From the NCBI GenBank assembly GCA_964579795.1, contig CAZOHM010000013.1, positions 7,568-71,567 on the forward strand: a DNA stretch of 64,000 nt, given 5' to 3'. The stretch's first letter is position 1; each line of letters starts with the position of its first letter. Source of the DNA: JAEYFP01 sp964579795. Its GTDB lineage: Bacteria > Bacillota > Clostridia > Lachnospirales > Lachnospiraceae. Below, in pieces: positions 17,626-26,401 of this stretch. A program made the translations under genes and the position numbers. The notes below the pieces were generated by a model. The model was not told where the DNA came from, searched no databases, and saw only the letters and a list, made by a program, of their open reading frames with translations.

Positions 17626-18742
17626 GACAACCTATGAGCATAGCTATACAACAAAGTTTATAATAGATGAATCGGCGGATTTTTCACGCCTGGCTGAGAT
17701 GGATCTGCATGCATATGACAGAGTCTTTCTCGTAATTGACAAGCAGGTTGCAGGACTGTATCTTTCACAGCTTCTGAAGCGTATTAACAGACCTATGGAG
17801 CAGGTATTTATTCATGAAGCAGAGGCCGTGGAATATACAAAGTCAATTGGATATTATCCAAAGCTTGTAGACTTTTTAGAGAGTCATACAGCAGGACGGT
17901 ATGATGCAGTGATTGCTGTTGGCGGTGGAATCATCATTGACCTTGTATCCTTTACAGTATCTACCTATATGAGAGGGCTTCCGTTTTTTATTATTGCAAC
18001 AACACTGATTGGACAGACAGATGCATCCACAGCCGGAAAAACATGCCTAAATTCCGGAAATACCAAAAATCTTCTCGGGACTTTTTTCTATCCGAAAGTT
18101 GTGTATAATAATATAGAGATTATGCGGACAAATACGAAGCGGATTCTCAGACAGGGTCTGTCAGAAGCATTTAAATACAGTCTGTTGACGGATGGCAGAC
18201 TGCTTGATACGATTGTTGCATTCCAGAACAGAGAATACGACAGCATGCTTATGGAGCAGATTGTACATAGTACCATTCAGGCAAGAATACAGATTCGCAA
18301 GGTGGATCCGCTTGCAAGCAATCTTGGACATACGTTTGGTCATGCACTTGAAAAGTATTTTGACTATCAGATTCTACACGGAGATGCAATTCTTACAGGT
18401 ACGGTCATGGCTATTCATTTTGCAGTAGAAAAGGGATTGATGGAGCAGGAGGAGTGTGACAAAATCTTTTTACTGATGCAGCAGGCGCATCTGAATGTTG
18501 CAATTTCGGAAACACTTGATATTCCGAAGCTTGTCTCATTTATGAAAAAGGATAAGAAATCAAGCTCGAAGAAGCTGCATCTTGTCATGATTCATGGAAT
18601 TGGTAAGCCGTATAGAGGAGATACTCCGTTTTTCGAAGCGGATTATGATGAAATCGAGCAGTTTTTGACAAGATATATGGCTGAATATACACACAAAAAG
18701 CAGGACTTTATCAAATATGTGGATTTAGATATGCTTGATTAA
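17609..18742 (+). CDS. Sugar phosphate cyclase, 3-dehydroquinate synthase-like
   Basis: The 377-residue protein belongs to the AroB superfamily. It has AVGGGIIIDLVSF, TTLIGQTDASTAGKTCLN, KNLLGTFFYPK, metal-ligand Glu in GLSEAFKYS (near residue 186), metal-ligand His in NLGHTFGHALE (near 240), LHGDAILTG (near 257) and KKDKK (near 313). Immediately before LGHT, where dehydroquinate synthases carry Arg, the sequence is DPLASN. That suggests a substrate other than DAHP, as in valiolone-type cyclases. ATG 17609 has GGAGGAAG upstream. It overlaps the nucleotidyltransferase gene by 17 bases, so cyclisation and activation appear coupled. Confidence 0.85.
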   Translation: MNQDIETTYEHSYTTKFIIDESADFSRLAEMDLHAYDRVFLVIDKQVAGLYLSQLLKRINRPMEQVFIHEAEAVEYTKSIGYYPKLVDFLESHTAGRYDAVIAVGGGIIIDLVSFTVSTYMRGLPFFIIATTLIGQTDASTAGKTCLNSGNTKNLLGTFFYPKVVYNNIEIMRTNTKRILRQGLSEAFKYSLLTDGRLLDTIVAFQNREYDSMLMEQIVHSTIQARIQIRKVDPLASNLGHTFGHALEKYFDYQILHGDAILTGTVMAIHFAVEKGLMEQEECDKIFLLMQQAHLNVAISETLDIPKLVSFMKKDKKSSSKKLHLVMIHGIGKPYRGDTPFFEADYDEIEQFLTRYMAEYTHKKQDFIKYVDLDMLD

Positions 18743-18773
18743 AGATAATATATCAGAATAAGGAGAAAATCTA

Positions 18774-19208
18774 ATGATAACAACAATGAATCATACGAGC
18801 TTTACTGTCAGCAATCTGAAAGAGGCTGTTGACTTTTATCAGAATGTACTTGGTCTGGAGCTTGTCAGTCTGGCAGACAGAGATGAGGAGTTTTCAGCAG
18901 CTGTAACAGGTATTTCAGGCGCAAAGCTGAATATAGCCTATATGAAAGCACCAAACTGCTCGATAGAGCTGATTGAGTATACAGGTGCAGCAGGCGTCAG
19001 ACTCGATACCGCTACAAATAACACAGGCAGTGCACATGTATGCTTTAATGTGGCGGATTATGATGAGTGGCTCGTTAGGCTCGAGCAGAATCATGTACGC
19101 TTCAGAGGTGAGCTGTGTCAGGTCCCGGCAGGCCCAAACAAAGGCAAGCGTGTATGCTACTGTATGGACAATGATGGGAATAATCTTGAGTTTATAGAGG
19201 AAAGATAG
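18774..19208 (+). CDS. VOC (glyoxalase/epimerase) superfamily protein
   Basis: The 144-residue protein has two beta-alpha-beta-beta-beta repeats with four likely metal ligands: His7 in MNHTSFT, Glu in SIELIEY (near 65), His in GSAHVCF (near 87) and Glu in NLEFIEE (near 140). The family includes glyoxalase I, methylmalonyl-CoA epimerase and the cyclitol epimerase ValD. Beside a sugar phosphate cyclase, an epimerase or isomerase role is more likely than detoxification, but this is inference. AAGGAG precedes ATG 18774. It lies in the middle of the cassette. Confidence 0.85.
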   Translation: MITTMNHTSFTVSNLKEAVDFYQNVLGLELVSLADRDEEFSAAVTGISGAKLNIAYMKAPNCSIELIEYTGAAGVRLDTATNNTGSAHVCFNVADYDEWLVRLEQNHVRFRGELCQVPAGPNKGKRVCYCMDNDGNNLEFIEER

Positions 19209-19219
19209 AAGGTTGAGTT

Positions 19220-20017
19220 ATGCAATATTGTGATTATCATCTGCATACGGAATTTTCGTTTGATTCCCGTGAAAAAATGGATGCAGTCTGCCAAAAGGCA
19301 GTCGAGGAGGGAATCAGGGAAATTTGCTTTACAGAACATGTGGAATTTGCTGCTGAGGATGCAAGGGAATGGCCTGATTTCGCAAAACGGCAGCTCGAGC
19401 TTGAAAAATGCAGGAGTCTGTATGGAGACCGGCTGACGATTCTTTCCGGTATTGAATCCGGACAGCCCTACAGGGAGCCGGAGAAAGAGCGGGAGCTGTT
19501 TGCAAAACAGGAGTTTGACTTTGTAATAGGTTCAGTGCATATTGTAGGAAATACAGGGAGACCGTCAAAGTTTCCTTTTCAGGAAAATAATTATTTGGAA
19601 TACTTCAGGCAGTACTTTACAGAGTCAAAGCTGCTGGCAGAGAAATGTGAGTTTGATGTAATGGGGCATGTAACCTTTCCGTTTCGATATGTACCGGAAG
19701 CGCTGCTTGAGGCATATCCGATTGAAGGCTTTCGCAAGGAATATATGGAGTTGTTTGATCTGCTTGCCAGTAAAGGCAGGGGAATCGAGATTAACACGAG
19801 TGGTCTTCGCACCAGCCTGAAGTCTACCATGCCAAATGTACAAATTGTGAAATGGTTTCGGGAATGCGGCGGACAGATTGTTACTGTCGGTTCAGACGGA
19901 CATTCTGCCAGAAGCGCATGCAGTGGTATTGTAGAGGGATATCGCGTATTACAGGAAGCGGGATTTGATAAGGTGGCACTGTATCGCAACAGACAGGTAC
20001 AGCTTGTGAAGCTATAG
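19220..20017 (+). CDS. PHP-domain phosphatase (HisK/histidinol phosphatase-like)
   Basis: The 265-residue protein begins DYHLHTEFSFDS, a PHP metal-binding motif (His7, His9). It continues with FTEHVEF, VIGSVHIV, DVMGHVTFPFRY and TVGSDGHSARSA near residue 225, all expected for a trinuclear-metal phosphoesterase. It resembles HisK-type histidinol phosphatases, but the context has no other histidine genes. It probably removes phosphate from a pathway intermediate such as a cyclitol or sugar phosphate. GAAGG precedes ATG 19220. It follows the VOC gene by 11 bases. Confidence 0.85.
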   Translation: MQYCDYHLHTEFSFDSREKMDAVCQKAVEEGIREICFTEHVEFAAEDAREWPDFAKRQLELEKCRSLYGDRLTILSGIESGQPYREPEKERELFAKQEFDFVIGSVHIVGNTGRPSKFPFQENNYLEYFRQYFTESKLLAEKCEFDVMGHVTFPFRYVPEALLEAYPIEGFRKEYMELFDLLASKGRGIEINTSGLRTSLKSTMPNVQIVKWFRECGGQIVTVGSDGHSARSACSGIVEGYRVLQEAGFDKVALYRNRQVQLVKL

Positions 20018-20025
20018 GAGAAAAT

Positions 20026-21213
20026 ATGGAACAGAGAAATCCGGTCAAAATATGTATTCTGACAGCAGCAAGATCCGAATATGGACTGTTAAGACCAATC
20101 ATACAAAAAATGATGCGGGATCCGTGGTTTGATGTCCGTGTTGCGGTTACCGGTATGCATTTATCGCCGGAGTTTGGTCTGACCTATCAGGAAATTGAGA
20201 CAGATGGAATTGCCATTGATAAAAAAGTCGAAATGCTGCTCAGTGCAGATTCACCGGCAGCAGTGTCAAAGAGTATGGCATTGTCTACAATCGGATTTGC
20301 GGATTATTTTGAAGAGCGCAGACCGGACTTACTGCTGATACTTGGTGACAGATATGAAGCACTTTCTGTTGCCATTGCTGCTATGAACGCAAAAATTCCA
20401 ATCGTTCATTTGAGCGGTGGTGATATTACAGAAGGAGCCATTGACGATATGGTCAGACATTGTCTGACAAAGCTCAGCTATTTACATTTTGTAGCTACAG
20501 AGCAGCATAGAAAACGTGTGATTCAGCTTGGCGAGACTCCGGACAGGGTATTCCGGGTAGGTGCCATGTCTGTAGAAAGCGCATTGAGCGTGGAGCGTCT
20601 GAATCGTGAGCAGCTCATAAAAGAGCTTGGATTTGACTGGGGGAAGGACCGTCTAGCTGTTGTGACTTACCATCCTGTTACTCTGGCAGATTCGAATGTG
20701 ATACAGCAGTGCAGCAGCCTGCTTGAAGCACTGGATGAAACTGAGCATCTGAAGATTATTTTTACAAAAGCAAATGCAGATGCAAATGGCAGAACGATTA
20801 ATCGTATGCTCGATGAATATGTAAGTACACACAGTGAGAAAGCATGTGTGTATACATCGCTTGGACAGAAAAGATATCTGAGTGCAGCAGCACTTGCAGA
20901 TGTCGTAGTAGGGAATTCCTCGAGTGGACTGTCTGAGGTACCGTCCTTTCATGTCCCGACAGTGAACGTGGGAGACAGACAAAAGGGAAGAGAATGTGGA
21001 AAGACCGTTCTTTCCTGCTCGAACAGGAAGGATGACATCAAGGAAGCAATCAAAAAAGCGTTGTCAAAAGAATTTAAAGCATCCATTATACACGAACAGA
21101 ATCCATACGGTATGAGTGGAACATCAGACGCAATTATCAGCTGTCTGAAAGACTATCTGGAGAAGCATCCACTACAGATGATGAAGAAATTTTATGATTT
21201 GCAGACTGATTAG
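20026..21213 (+). CDS. NDP-N-acetylglucosamine 2-epimerase, hydrolysing (NeuC/LegG-like)
   Basis: The 395-residue protein has the NeuC signature ILTAARSEYGLLRPII, then LLILGDRYEALSVAIAA, HLSGGDITEGAIDD, AVVTYHPVTL, GNSSSGLSEVPSF and NVGDRQKGRE. These GT-B-fold enzymes epimerise C2 and hydrolyse the nucleotide, giving ManNAc or, for LegG, a 2,4-diacetamido-mannose precursor for the NeuB-family synthase. Because LegB-like and PtmE-like genes are present, LegG function is likelier than NeuC. AGGAG lies five bases before the start. It resumes the nonulosonate pathway after the inserted cassette. Confidence 0.88.
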   Translation: MEQRNPVKICILTAARSEYGLLRPIIQKMMRDPWFDVRVAVTGMHLSPEFGLTYQEIETDGIAIDKKVEMLLSADSPAAVSKSMALSTIGFADYFEERRPDLLLILGDRYEALSVAIAAMNAKIPIVHLSGGDITEGAIDDMVRHCLTKLSYLHFVATEQHRKRVIQLGETPDRVFRVGAMSVESALSVERLNREQLIKELGFDWGKDRLAVVTYHPVTLADSNVIQQCSSLLEALDETEHLKIIFTKANADANGRTINRMLDEYVSTHSEKACVYTSLGQKRYLSAAALADVVVGNSSSGLSEVPSFHVPTVNVGDRQKGRECGKTVLSCSNRKDDIKEAIKKALSKEFKASIIHEQNPYGMSGTSDAIISCLKDYLEKHPLQMMKKFYDLQTD

Positions 21214-21239
21214 TAAGGTCTTTCAAAGAAGGGAAAGAA

Positions 21240-21929
21240 ATGGGAAATATAGCAATCATACCGGCAAGAAGCGGTTCCAAAGGATTAAAGGATAAAAATA
21301 TCAAGGACTTAAGCGGAAAACCGCTACTGGCCTATACAATAGAAGCTGCTGTAAAAAGCGGGGTGTTCGACTGCGTACATGTGTCCACTGATTCAGAACA
21401 GTATGCAGCACTTGCAAGAGAATATGGTGCAGATGTACCGTTCCTTAGGACCCAGGAGCTGTCAGGAGATCATGCAAGCTCCTGGGATGCAGTCAGATTT
21501 GTACTGGAGCAGTATCGACTGCGTGGAGCAGAGTATGAGGAGCTGACATTATTACAGCCCACTTCGCCGCTTCGTACAGCAGAGAATATTAGAGATGCCA
21601 GACACTTGTTTGAGGAAAAAAAGGCCAAGGCAGTTATTGCTGTATGCGAAACAGACCATTCGCCGTTATGTACAGATGTCATTGCGAAAGATGGGAATAT
21701 GAAGGGGTTTGTAAAAAAGGAATATCGTGATATGCCGCGACAGGCTATGCCTGTCTATTATAGGGTAAATGGTTCTATTTATATGATGAAGGCAGCTTGC
21801 CTTGATCATATACCGGAGCTGTATGACAGAGACTGCTACGCGTATGTTATGAGCAGAGAGAAGTCCGTAGATATTGATAATGAAATCGATTTCTGCTTTG
21901 CAGAAATACTAATAAACAGAAATAAGTAA
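21240..21929 (+). CDS. CMP-nonulosonate synthetase (NeuA/LegF-like cytidylyltransferase)
   Basis: The 229-residue protein has IIPARSGSKGLKDKNIKDL, VSTDSEQYA, LLQPTSPLRTAENI and, near the end, DIDNEIDFCFAE, matching acylneuraminate cytidylyltransferases. These use CTP to make CMP-activated nonulosonic acids. Together with the adjacent NeuC/LegG-like gene it completes activation of the NeuB/LegI product. GAAGGGAAAG precedes ATG 21240. A more divergent relative lies at 41406-42074. The exact sugar (Neu5Ac or legionaminic acid) cannot be decided by eye. Confidence 0.88.
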   Translation: MGNIAIIPARSGSKGLKDKNIKDLSGKPLLAYTIEAAVKSGVFDCVHVSTDSEQYAALAREYGADVPFLRTQELSGDHASSWDAVRFVLEQYRLRGAEYEELTLLQPTSPLRTAENIRDARHLFEEKKAKAVIAVCETDHSPLCTDVIAKDGNMKGFVKKEYRDMPRQAMPVYYRVNGSIYMMKAACLDHIPELYDRDCYAYVMSREKSVDIDNEIDFCFAEILINRNK

Positions 21930-21953
21930 TCAGACAGGGAGTCGCCGGACAGA

Positions 21954-24089
21954 ATGAAAAAAATCGGAGAACTGATACAAAAGAATACAGGCTCACTGCT
22001 GTTTGGATTTTCTGCGTTGCTGCTTTTGATAAGTGTGCTGCTAGGATACAGCAGTGCCGGAGAATACAGCAGAAAGATTATGGGTGCAGCCATTTCTGCA
22101 TGTACAGCAGGATATGCAGTGCAGATTTATGTGGCAAAGCAATACTCGCACAGGACAGCGAAGCAAATGTTATTTTGTCATATGGTGTTTCTGATTTGGA
22201 TATTGCCGACGCTTTGGAGAGACTATCAGAAGACTGGGCTTGTACATATGACGAGAGTGCTTCCACTGTTAGTTGTCGGGTGGATGACGGGAATCGTTTT
22301 CTGGTGTATGCAGTTTGCACAGGGAGAGCTTAAGGCAGAAATTCGCCGACAGCTGTCATACTGTGTGCAGTATCTGAAGAGCAAAAGAGGTATCGGACTG
22401 CTGCTTGTAGTTACTGTAACTACACTTTTGTCCATAGATACACTGCATGTGATTCCGATGTGGGATGATGAAGCATATGTCAGGCGTTTCCTTCAGATGC
22501 CGGCCTGGAATTATACATTTGACGGAATTACCAGCTATTCTCCATATGGACACCTGGCACCGACGATTTCAATATTTATGCTGTTTGGAAGGGAACTGAT
22601 ACCACAGGCACCCCTGCTTGGCATGCGGCTAGTGCAGGTAGTGTTGAGTATACTGGCAGTATGCTGTATTTATCAGCTTCTCAGGAGACTGTATCCACAG
22701 ATCAAATGGCAGGAGCAGCTGCTGATTACCGGTGTGATTGCTGCATTTCCGTCGATTCTTGGCATGCAGTATATTAATCTGGACTATTTCTTTTTCCTGT
22801 TTTTTGTATTTTTCTTTTACTGCTATGAGAGAAAGTGGTATGTACTGCAGCTCGTGTGCGGTATGCTTCTCTGCTTTAGCAAGGAGCCGGCAGTGATCAC
22901 TTATGCAGGCTTTTGTGTCGGAGTTTATTTGATTCATTTTATTAGGAGTAAAGGTTCTTTTTTAAAACGAATGTTTACGTGTATGACATTCAGAGAGTAT
23001 GTGTTATATGGCTTGCCGCCTGTATTATGGTTTTTAATATTTCAGCTTCCGGAGAAAATCGCAGCCTTTATTGGATATCTGTTTCCGGCTGAGATGGGTG
23101 TAGTGGCAGAACTGCTATCTGAGCAATCATCAGCGTGGGATGTGAGCAATGGAAAAGCCAATACTTTTTGTATTGATCTAAAATATATCGGCACGATTTT
23201 ATTACAGACCTTTTCATTAAATTTTATGTGGCTGCTTGTACTTGCTGTGATAGTGGCAGCTGTGATAGTGGCCGGCAGAAATAAAATCGTAAAAAGAATG
23301 AAGACTAGAAGTGAGGAACAGACACAGCTTATGACAGCGATACTGCCGTTATTGTGTTCATTTCTTGTATCCCTGTTGTTTTTGTGCTTCTATGTGACAT
23401 ATAATCTGTATCGCTATAAAACGCTGATTTGTTTTTTATTGATTTTGACTGGCTGTATGGCAATTAAAGGTTTGGTGGCTAAGGAAAAGGTACGCGTATG
23501 GATATTTAGTATGATTGGTGCTTTATTCATGATTCAGTCCTATATATGCATAGATCCTGTAACAATGCTGATAGGAAACACCTTTGATACCGGAAGGGCG
23601 AAGCTTGTCAGTGTCGATAAGTGGGACGATTTGTATATATCCAACAATATCGTAATCAATCGACAGGGATATGACTGGATGCCATTTATGCAGGAAATAT
23701 TGCGAAAAATAGAGTATAATGAGCATACACTCGTTTTAACACCTCTTATGAAAGAGCCTTCCAGTGCCCCAAGCATCTGGGGAGTGCACTATCTTACAAA
23801 GACACTGCTCTGGAATGAGGAAGAGCAGACAATGACAACTGTTGCGGGAGAAAACAACGGATATCCGGTTATCAAGATGGGACTAAATGCAGAGGGTGAA
23901 ATCTCTGCAATGGAGGATGAAGCAGACCTGACACGCTCCTATGACAGAGCCTATGTGATTCACTTCCCGTTTTTTGAGGATTTTGATATCGAGGCGGCAG
24001 TTGACAGAGGCGGATGGAAAATAATGAATCAGACACAAGCACGGTATCGAACATGGAGTGCACAGATACTGGAGCTTGAAAAGAAGTGA
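21954..24089 (+). CDS. GT-C-fold polytopic membrane glycosyltransferase-like protein
   Basis: The 711-residue protein has about 12 hydrophobic segments in its first 540 residues and a soluble C-terminal part of about 160 residues. After an early transmembrane helix comes IPMWDDEAYV near residue 167, an acidic pair in the first large external loop as in GT-C enzymes (ArnT/GT39/GT83 type) that use polyprenyl-phosphate sugars. It could transfer a sugar outside the membrane from the lipid donor made by the GtrB-like GT at 37914. Membership is inferred from topology and the DDE motif only. It follows the CMP transferase by 24 bases. Confidence 0.6.
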   Translation: MKKIGELIQKNTGSLLFGFSALLLLISVLLGYSSAGEYSRKIMGAAISACTAGYAVQIYVAKQYSHRTAKQMLFCHMVFLIWILPTLWRDYQKTGLVHMTRVLPLLVVGWMTGIVFWCMQFAQGELKAEIRRQLSYCVQYLKSKRGIGLLLVVTVTTLLSIDTLHVIPMWDDEAYVRRFLQMPAWNYTFDGITSYSPYGHLAPTISIFMLFGRELIPQAPLLGMRLVQVVLSILAVCCIYQLLRRLYPQIKWQEQLLITGVIAAFPSILGMQYINLDYFFFLFFVFFFYCYERKWYVLQLVCGMLLCFSKEPAVITYAGFCVGVYLIHFIRSKGSFLKRMFTCMTFREYVLYGLPPVLWFLIFQLPEKIAAFIGYLFPAEMGVVAELLSEQSSAWDVSNGKANTFCIDLKYIGTILLQTFSLNFMWLLVLAVIVAAVIVAGRNKIVKRMKTRSEEQTQLMTAILPLLCSFLVSLLFLCFYVTYNLYRYKTLICFLLILTGCMAIKGLVAKEKVRVWIFSMIGALFMIQSYICIDPVTMLIGNTFDTGRAKLVSVDKWDDLYISNNIVINRQGYDWMPFMQEILRKIEYNEHTLVLTPLMKEPSSAPSIWGVHYLTKTLLWNEEEQTMTTVAGENNGYPVIKMGLNAEGEISAMEDEADLTRSYDRAYVIHFPFFEDFDIEAAVDRGGWKIMNQTQARYRTWSAQILELEKK

Positions 24090-24098
24090 GGGAGCAGT

Positions 24099-25724
24099 AT
24101 GAACGAAATAAAGCTATTGGATTGTACCCTTCGTGACGGAGGGTATCTAAATGACTGGAAGTTTGGTAACAGTAATATCGTAAATATTTTCGAACGTCTT
24201 GTAAGTGCCGGAATTGATATTATCGAGACTGGATTCATTGATGACAGGAGATCGTATGATTATGACAGGACTATTTTTCCTGATACCGATTCCATCAACA
24301 GGATATACGGGAAGCTGAATAAAGGAAATTCCATTATTGTAGGAATGATTGATTTTGGTACTTGTCATATTGAAAATGTCAAACCATGTAAGGAATGCTT
24401 TTTAGACGGAATCCGTATTATTTTTAAAAAAGAGCGGATGCATGAGGCGATTGCATACTGCAAACAGATTAAAGCACTTGGCTACAAAACATTTGCACAG
24501 GCTGTTTCTATTACAAGCTATAATGACGAGGAGCTGACAGAGCTGATTGACCTTGTCAATGATCTGGAGCCCTATGCATTTTCACTTGTGGACACATACG
24601 GGCTGTTACATAAAGGACAGCTTATGCATTATTTCCACTTTGCATGCAGGCATTTGAAGGAAACGATAGGAATCGGATATCATGCACATAATAACTTTCA
24701 GCTTGCATATGCAAACTGCATAGAGCTTATGGAAGAACCACCTAAGAATCGTATGCTGATTGTAGATGGCAGCCTATACGGAATGGGCAAGAGCGCAGGA
24801 AATACACCGACAGAGCTTCTTGTAACCTATATGAATGACTACAAGGGAACACACTACAGGAACAGCCAGCTGTTAGAAGCAATAGAGGTGACAATGATGG
24901 ATATTCGCAGACAGGTGTCCTGGGGCTATTCATTCAAGTTCTATTTGTCAGCGTCTCATGACTGCCACCCGAACTATGTTAATAAGCTGATGGATCTCGG
25001 AAAGCTGTCTGTTAAGTCAATCAATGAAATGCTGGATTTGATTACACCGGCAAAAAAGCTGTTATATGATGAAGCATATATTAATGATTTATACTTAGAA
25101 TATCAAAAGACCAATTGTGATGACAGCGAGGCAAGAAAAGCACTTTATCAGAAGCTTCAGCATCAGAATACTCTGATGCTTGGTCCCGGTCATAAACTAT
25201 ATTCTGAGCGGGAAAAGGTGCAGCAGTATATTGCAGAAAAGCATCCGATTATTCTTGCAATCAACTTCCTGCCGGAAGGATATGATGTAGATTATTTGTT
25301 TATCAGTAATGCGAAGCGGTATGTTCGTCTGAGCTCTGCATTTAATGAACAGAGGGAAAAATCCAGACTGATTGCTACATCCAATGTCACGAGGACAGAG
25401 GGCGAATTTGATTATACGCTAAATTACAGTGGTCTGCTTGATGAAGAGGCATTGATGCCGGATAATCCAATGATAATGCTGCTTAGACTGTTAAAGCAGA
25501 TGAATGTAAAAAGTATCGGACTTGCCGGATTTGACGGATATAAAGAAGCAACTCTGCCAAATTATGCAAATCCAAATATGGAATATGTGATGAGCAGTGA
25601 GCAGGCAGCAAAAATCAATAGAGATGCAGTTGAGGGAATACGGAAATTACAGATGGCATCAGATATTCGATTTGTGACATCCTCGCTGTATGAAGCTGGG
25701 GTAATGAACGGAGAAACGGAATGA
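24099..25724 (+). CDS. DRE-TIM pyruvate aldolase-like enzyme fused to a C-terminal Rossmann-like domain
   Basis: The 541-residue protein has an N-terminal TIM barrel (about residues 1-300) of the 4-hydroxy-2-oxovalerate aldolase/HMG-CoA lyase type. It shows LDCTLRDGGYLNDW at residues 6-19, metal-binding HAHNN near 194 and DGSLYGMGKSAGNTPTE near 224, which closely resembles the 4-hydroxy-2-oxovalerate aldolase hallmark. The extra 240 residues contain LMLGPGHKLYSEREKV and IGLAGFDGYKEA, possibly MptE- or GT42-like. It probably makes a 4-hydroxy-2-keto acid from pyruvate and an aldehyde. It overlaps the HAD gene (ATGA). A shorter paralogue is at 42055. Confidence 0.75.
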   Translation: MNEIKLLDCTLRDGGYLNDWKFGNSNIVNIFERLVSAGIDIIETGFIDDRRSYDYDRTIFPDTDSINRIYGKLNKGNSIIVGMIDFGTCHIENVKPCKECFLDGIRIIFKKERMHEAIAYCKQIKALGYKTFAQAVSITSYNDEELTELIDLVNDLEPYAFSLVDTYGLLHKGQLMHYFHFACRHLKETIGIGYHAHNNFQLAYANCIELMEEPPKNRMLIVDGSLYGMGKSAGNTPTELLVTYMNDYKGTHYRNSQLLEAIEVTMMDIRRQVSWGYSFKFYLSASHDCHPNYVNKLMDLGKLSVKSINEMLDLITPAKKLLYDEAYINDLYLEYQKTNCDDSEARKALYQKLQHQNTLMLGPGHKLYSEREKVQQYIAEKHPIILAINFLPEGYDVDYLFISNAKRYVRLSSAFNEQREKSRLIATSNVTRTEGEFDYTLNYSGLLDEEALMPDNPMIMLLRLLKQMNVKSIGLAGFDGYKEATLPNYANPNMEYVMSSEQAAKINRDAVEGIRKLQMASDIRFVTSSLYEAGVMNGETE

Positions 25725-26386
25725 CAAAAAACGAATATGGGGCGGTTATCTTTGACGTAGATGGGACACTGTTAAATACAGCTGAGGGTGTTCTTTCTGC
25801 TGTAAAATATACAATCCGGCAGTATGGACTTAGAGAGCTTAGTGAAAACGAATTACAGACATTCATAGGTCCACCTATACAGAATTCCTTTCAGAAGCAT
25901 TATGGGATTACCGATTATGACCAGCTGCAGACAATCGCAACAACATTTCGCAACCGATATAAGGATGTTGATTTGCTGAAGGCAGAGCCCTATGAAGGAA
26001 TTTACGAGCTGTGCGAGGCACTGACAGCAAATGGAATCAGAATTGCCATTGCAACATATAAGAGAGAGGATTATGCCATTAAGCTGTTAAAGCACTTTAG
26101 ATTTGATCGGTATACAGAAATTATGTATGGTGCAGATCATGAAAACAAGTTAAAGAAATCAGATATTATCTGCAAGTGTCTGGATGCACTGCAGATAACA
26201 GAAAAGCATCAGGCAGTTATGATTGGGGACAGTGAAAATGATGCAAAGGGCGCAGAACAGATTGGACTGGATTTTATAGGAGTGACATACGGATTTGACT
26301 TTAGGACGTCTGACGATATAATGAAATACAGTACAGCGATAGGCAGCGCAGACTTTGCACTAGATATACTCAAATTGTTGAATTAA
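25721..26386 (+). CDS. HAD-family phosphatase (phosphoglycolate phosphatase-like)
   Basis: The 221-residue protein has the four HAD motifs: IFDVDGTLLNT with the nucleophilic Asp, the Thr of ATYKRED (motif II), a conserved Lys in ENKLKKSD, and MIGDSENDAKGAEQIG. An alpha-helical cap follows motif I (subfamily I). It should dephosphorylate a small sugar or keto-acid phosphate. It starts inside the aldolase stop (ATGA) and lies 15 bases before the TPP enzyme, so it probably removes phosphate from an intermediate of that pathway. The parallel module at 40204-45237 uses a KdsC-like HAD phosphatase instead. Confidence 0.85.
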   Translation: MTKNEYGAVIFDVDGTLLNTAEGVLSAVKYTIRQYGLRELSENELQTFIGPPIQNSFQKHYGITDYDQLQTIATTFRNRYKDVDLLKAEPYEGIYELCEALTANGIRIAIATYKREDYAIKLLKHFRFDRYTEIMYGADHENKLKKSDIICKCLDALQITEKHQAVMIGDSENDAKGAEQIGLDFIGVTYGFDFRTSDDIMKYSTAIGSADFALDILKLLN

Positions 26387-26401
26387 TAAAGGAGACTGAC
26401 G

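Noticed and set aside
17609..18742. Housekeeping shikimate-pathway aroB
   Set aside because: No other aromatic synthesis genes are present, the gene overlaps a nucleotidyltransferase gene, and a substrate-contacting Arg appears to be missing.
19220..20017. Histidine biosynthesis gene
   Set aside because: It resembles HisK, but no his genes surround it and the neighbours are sugar enzymes.
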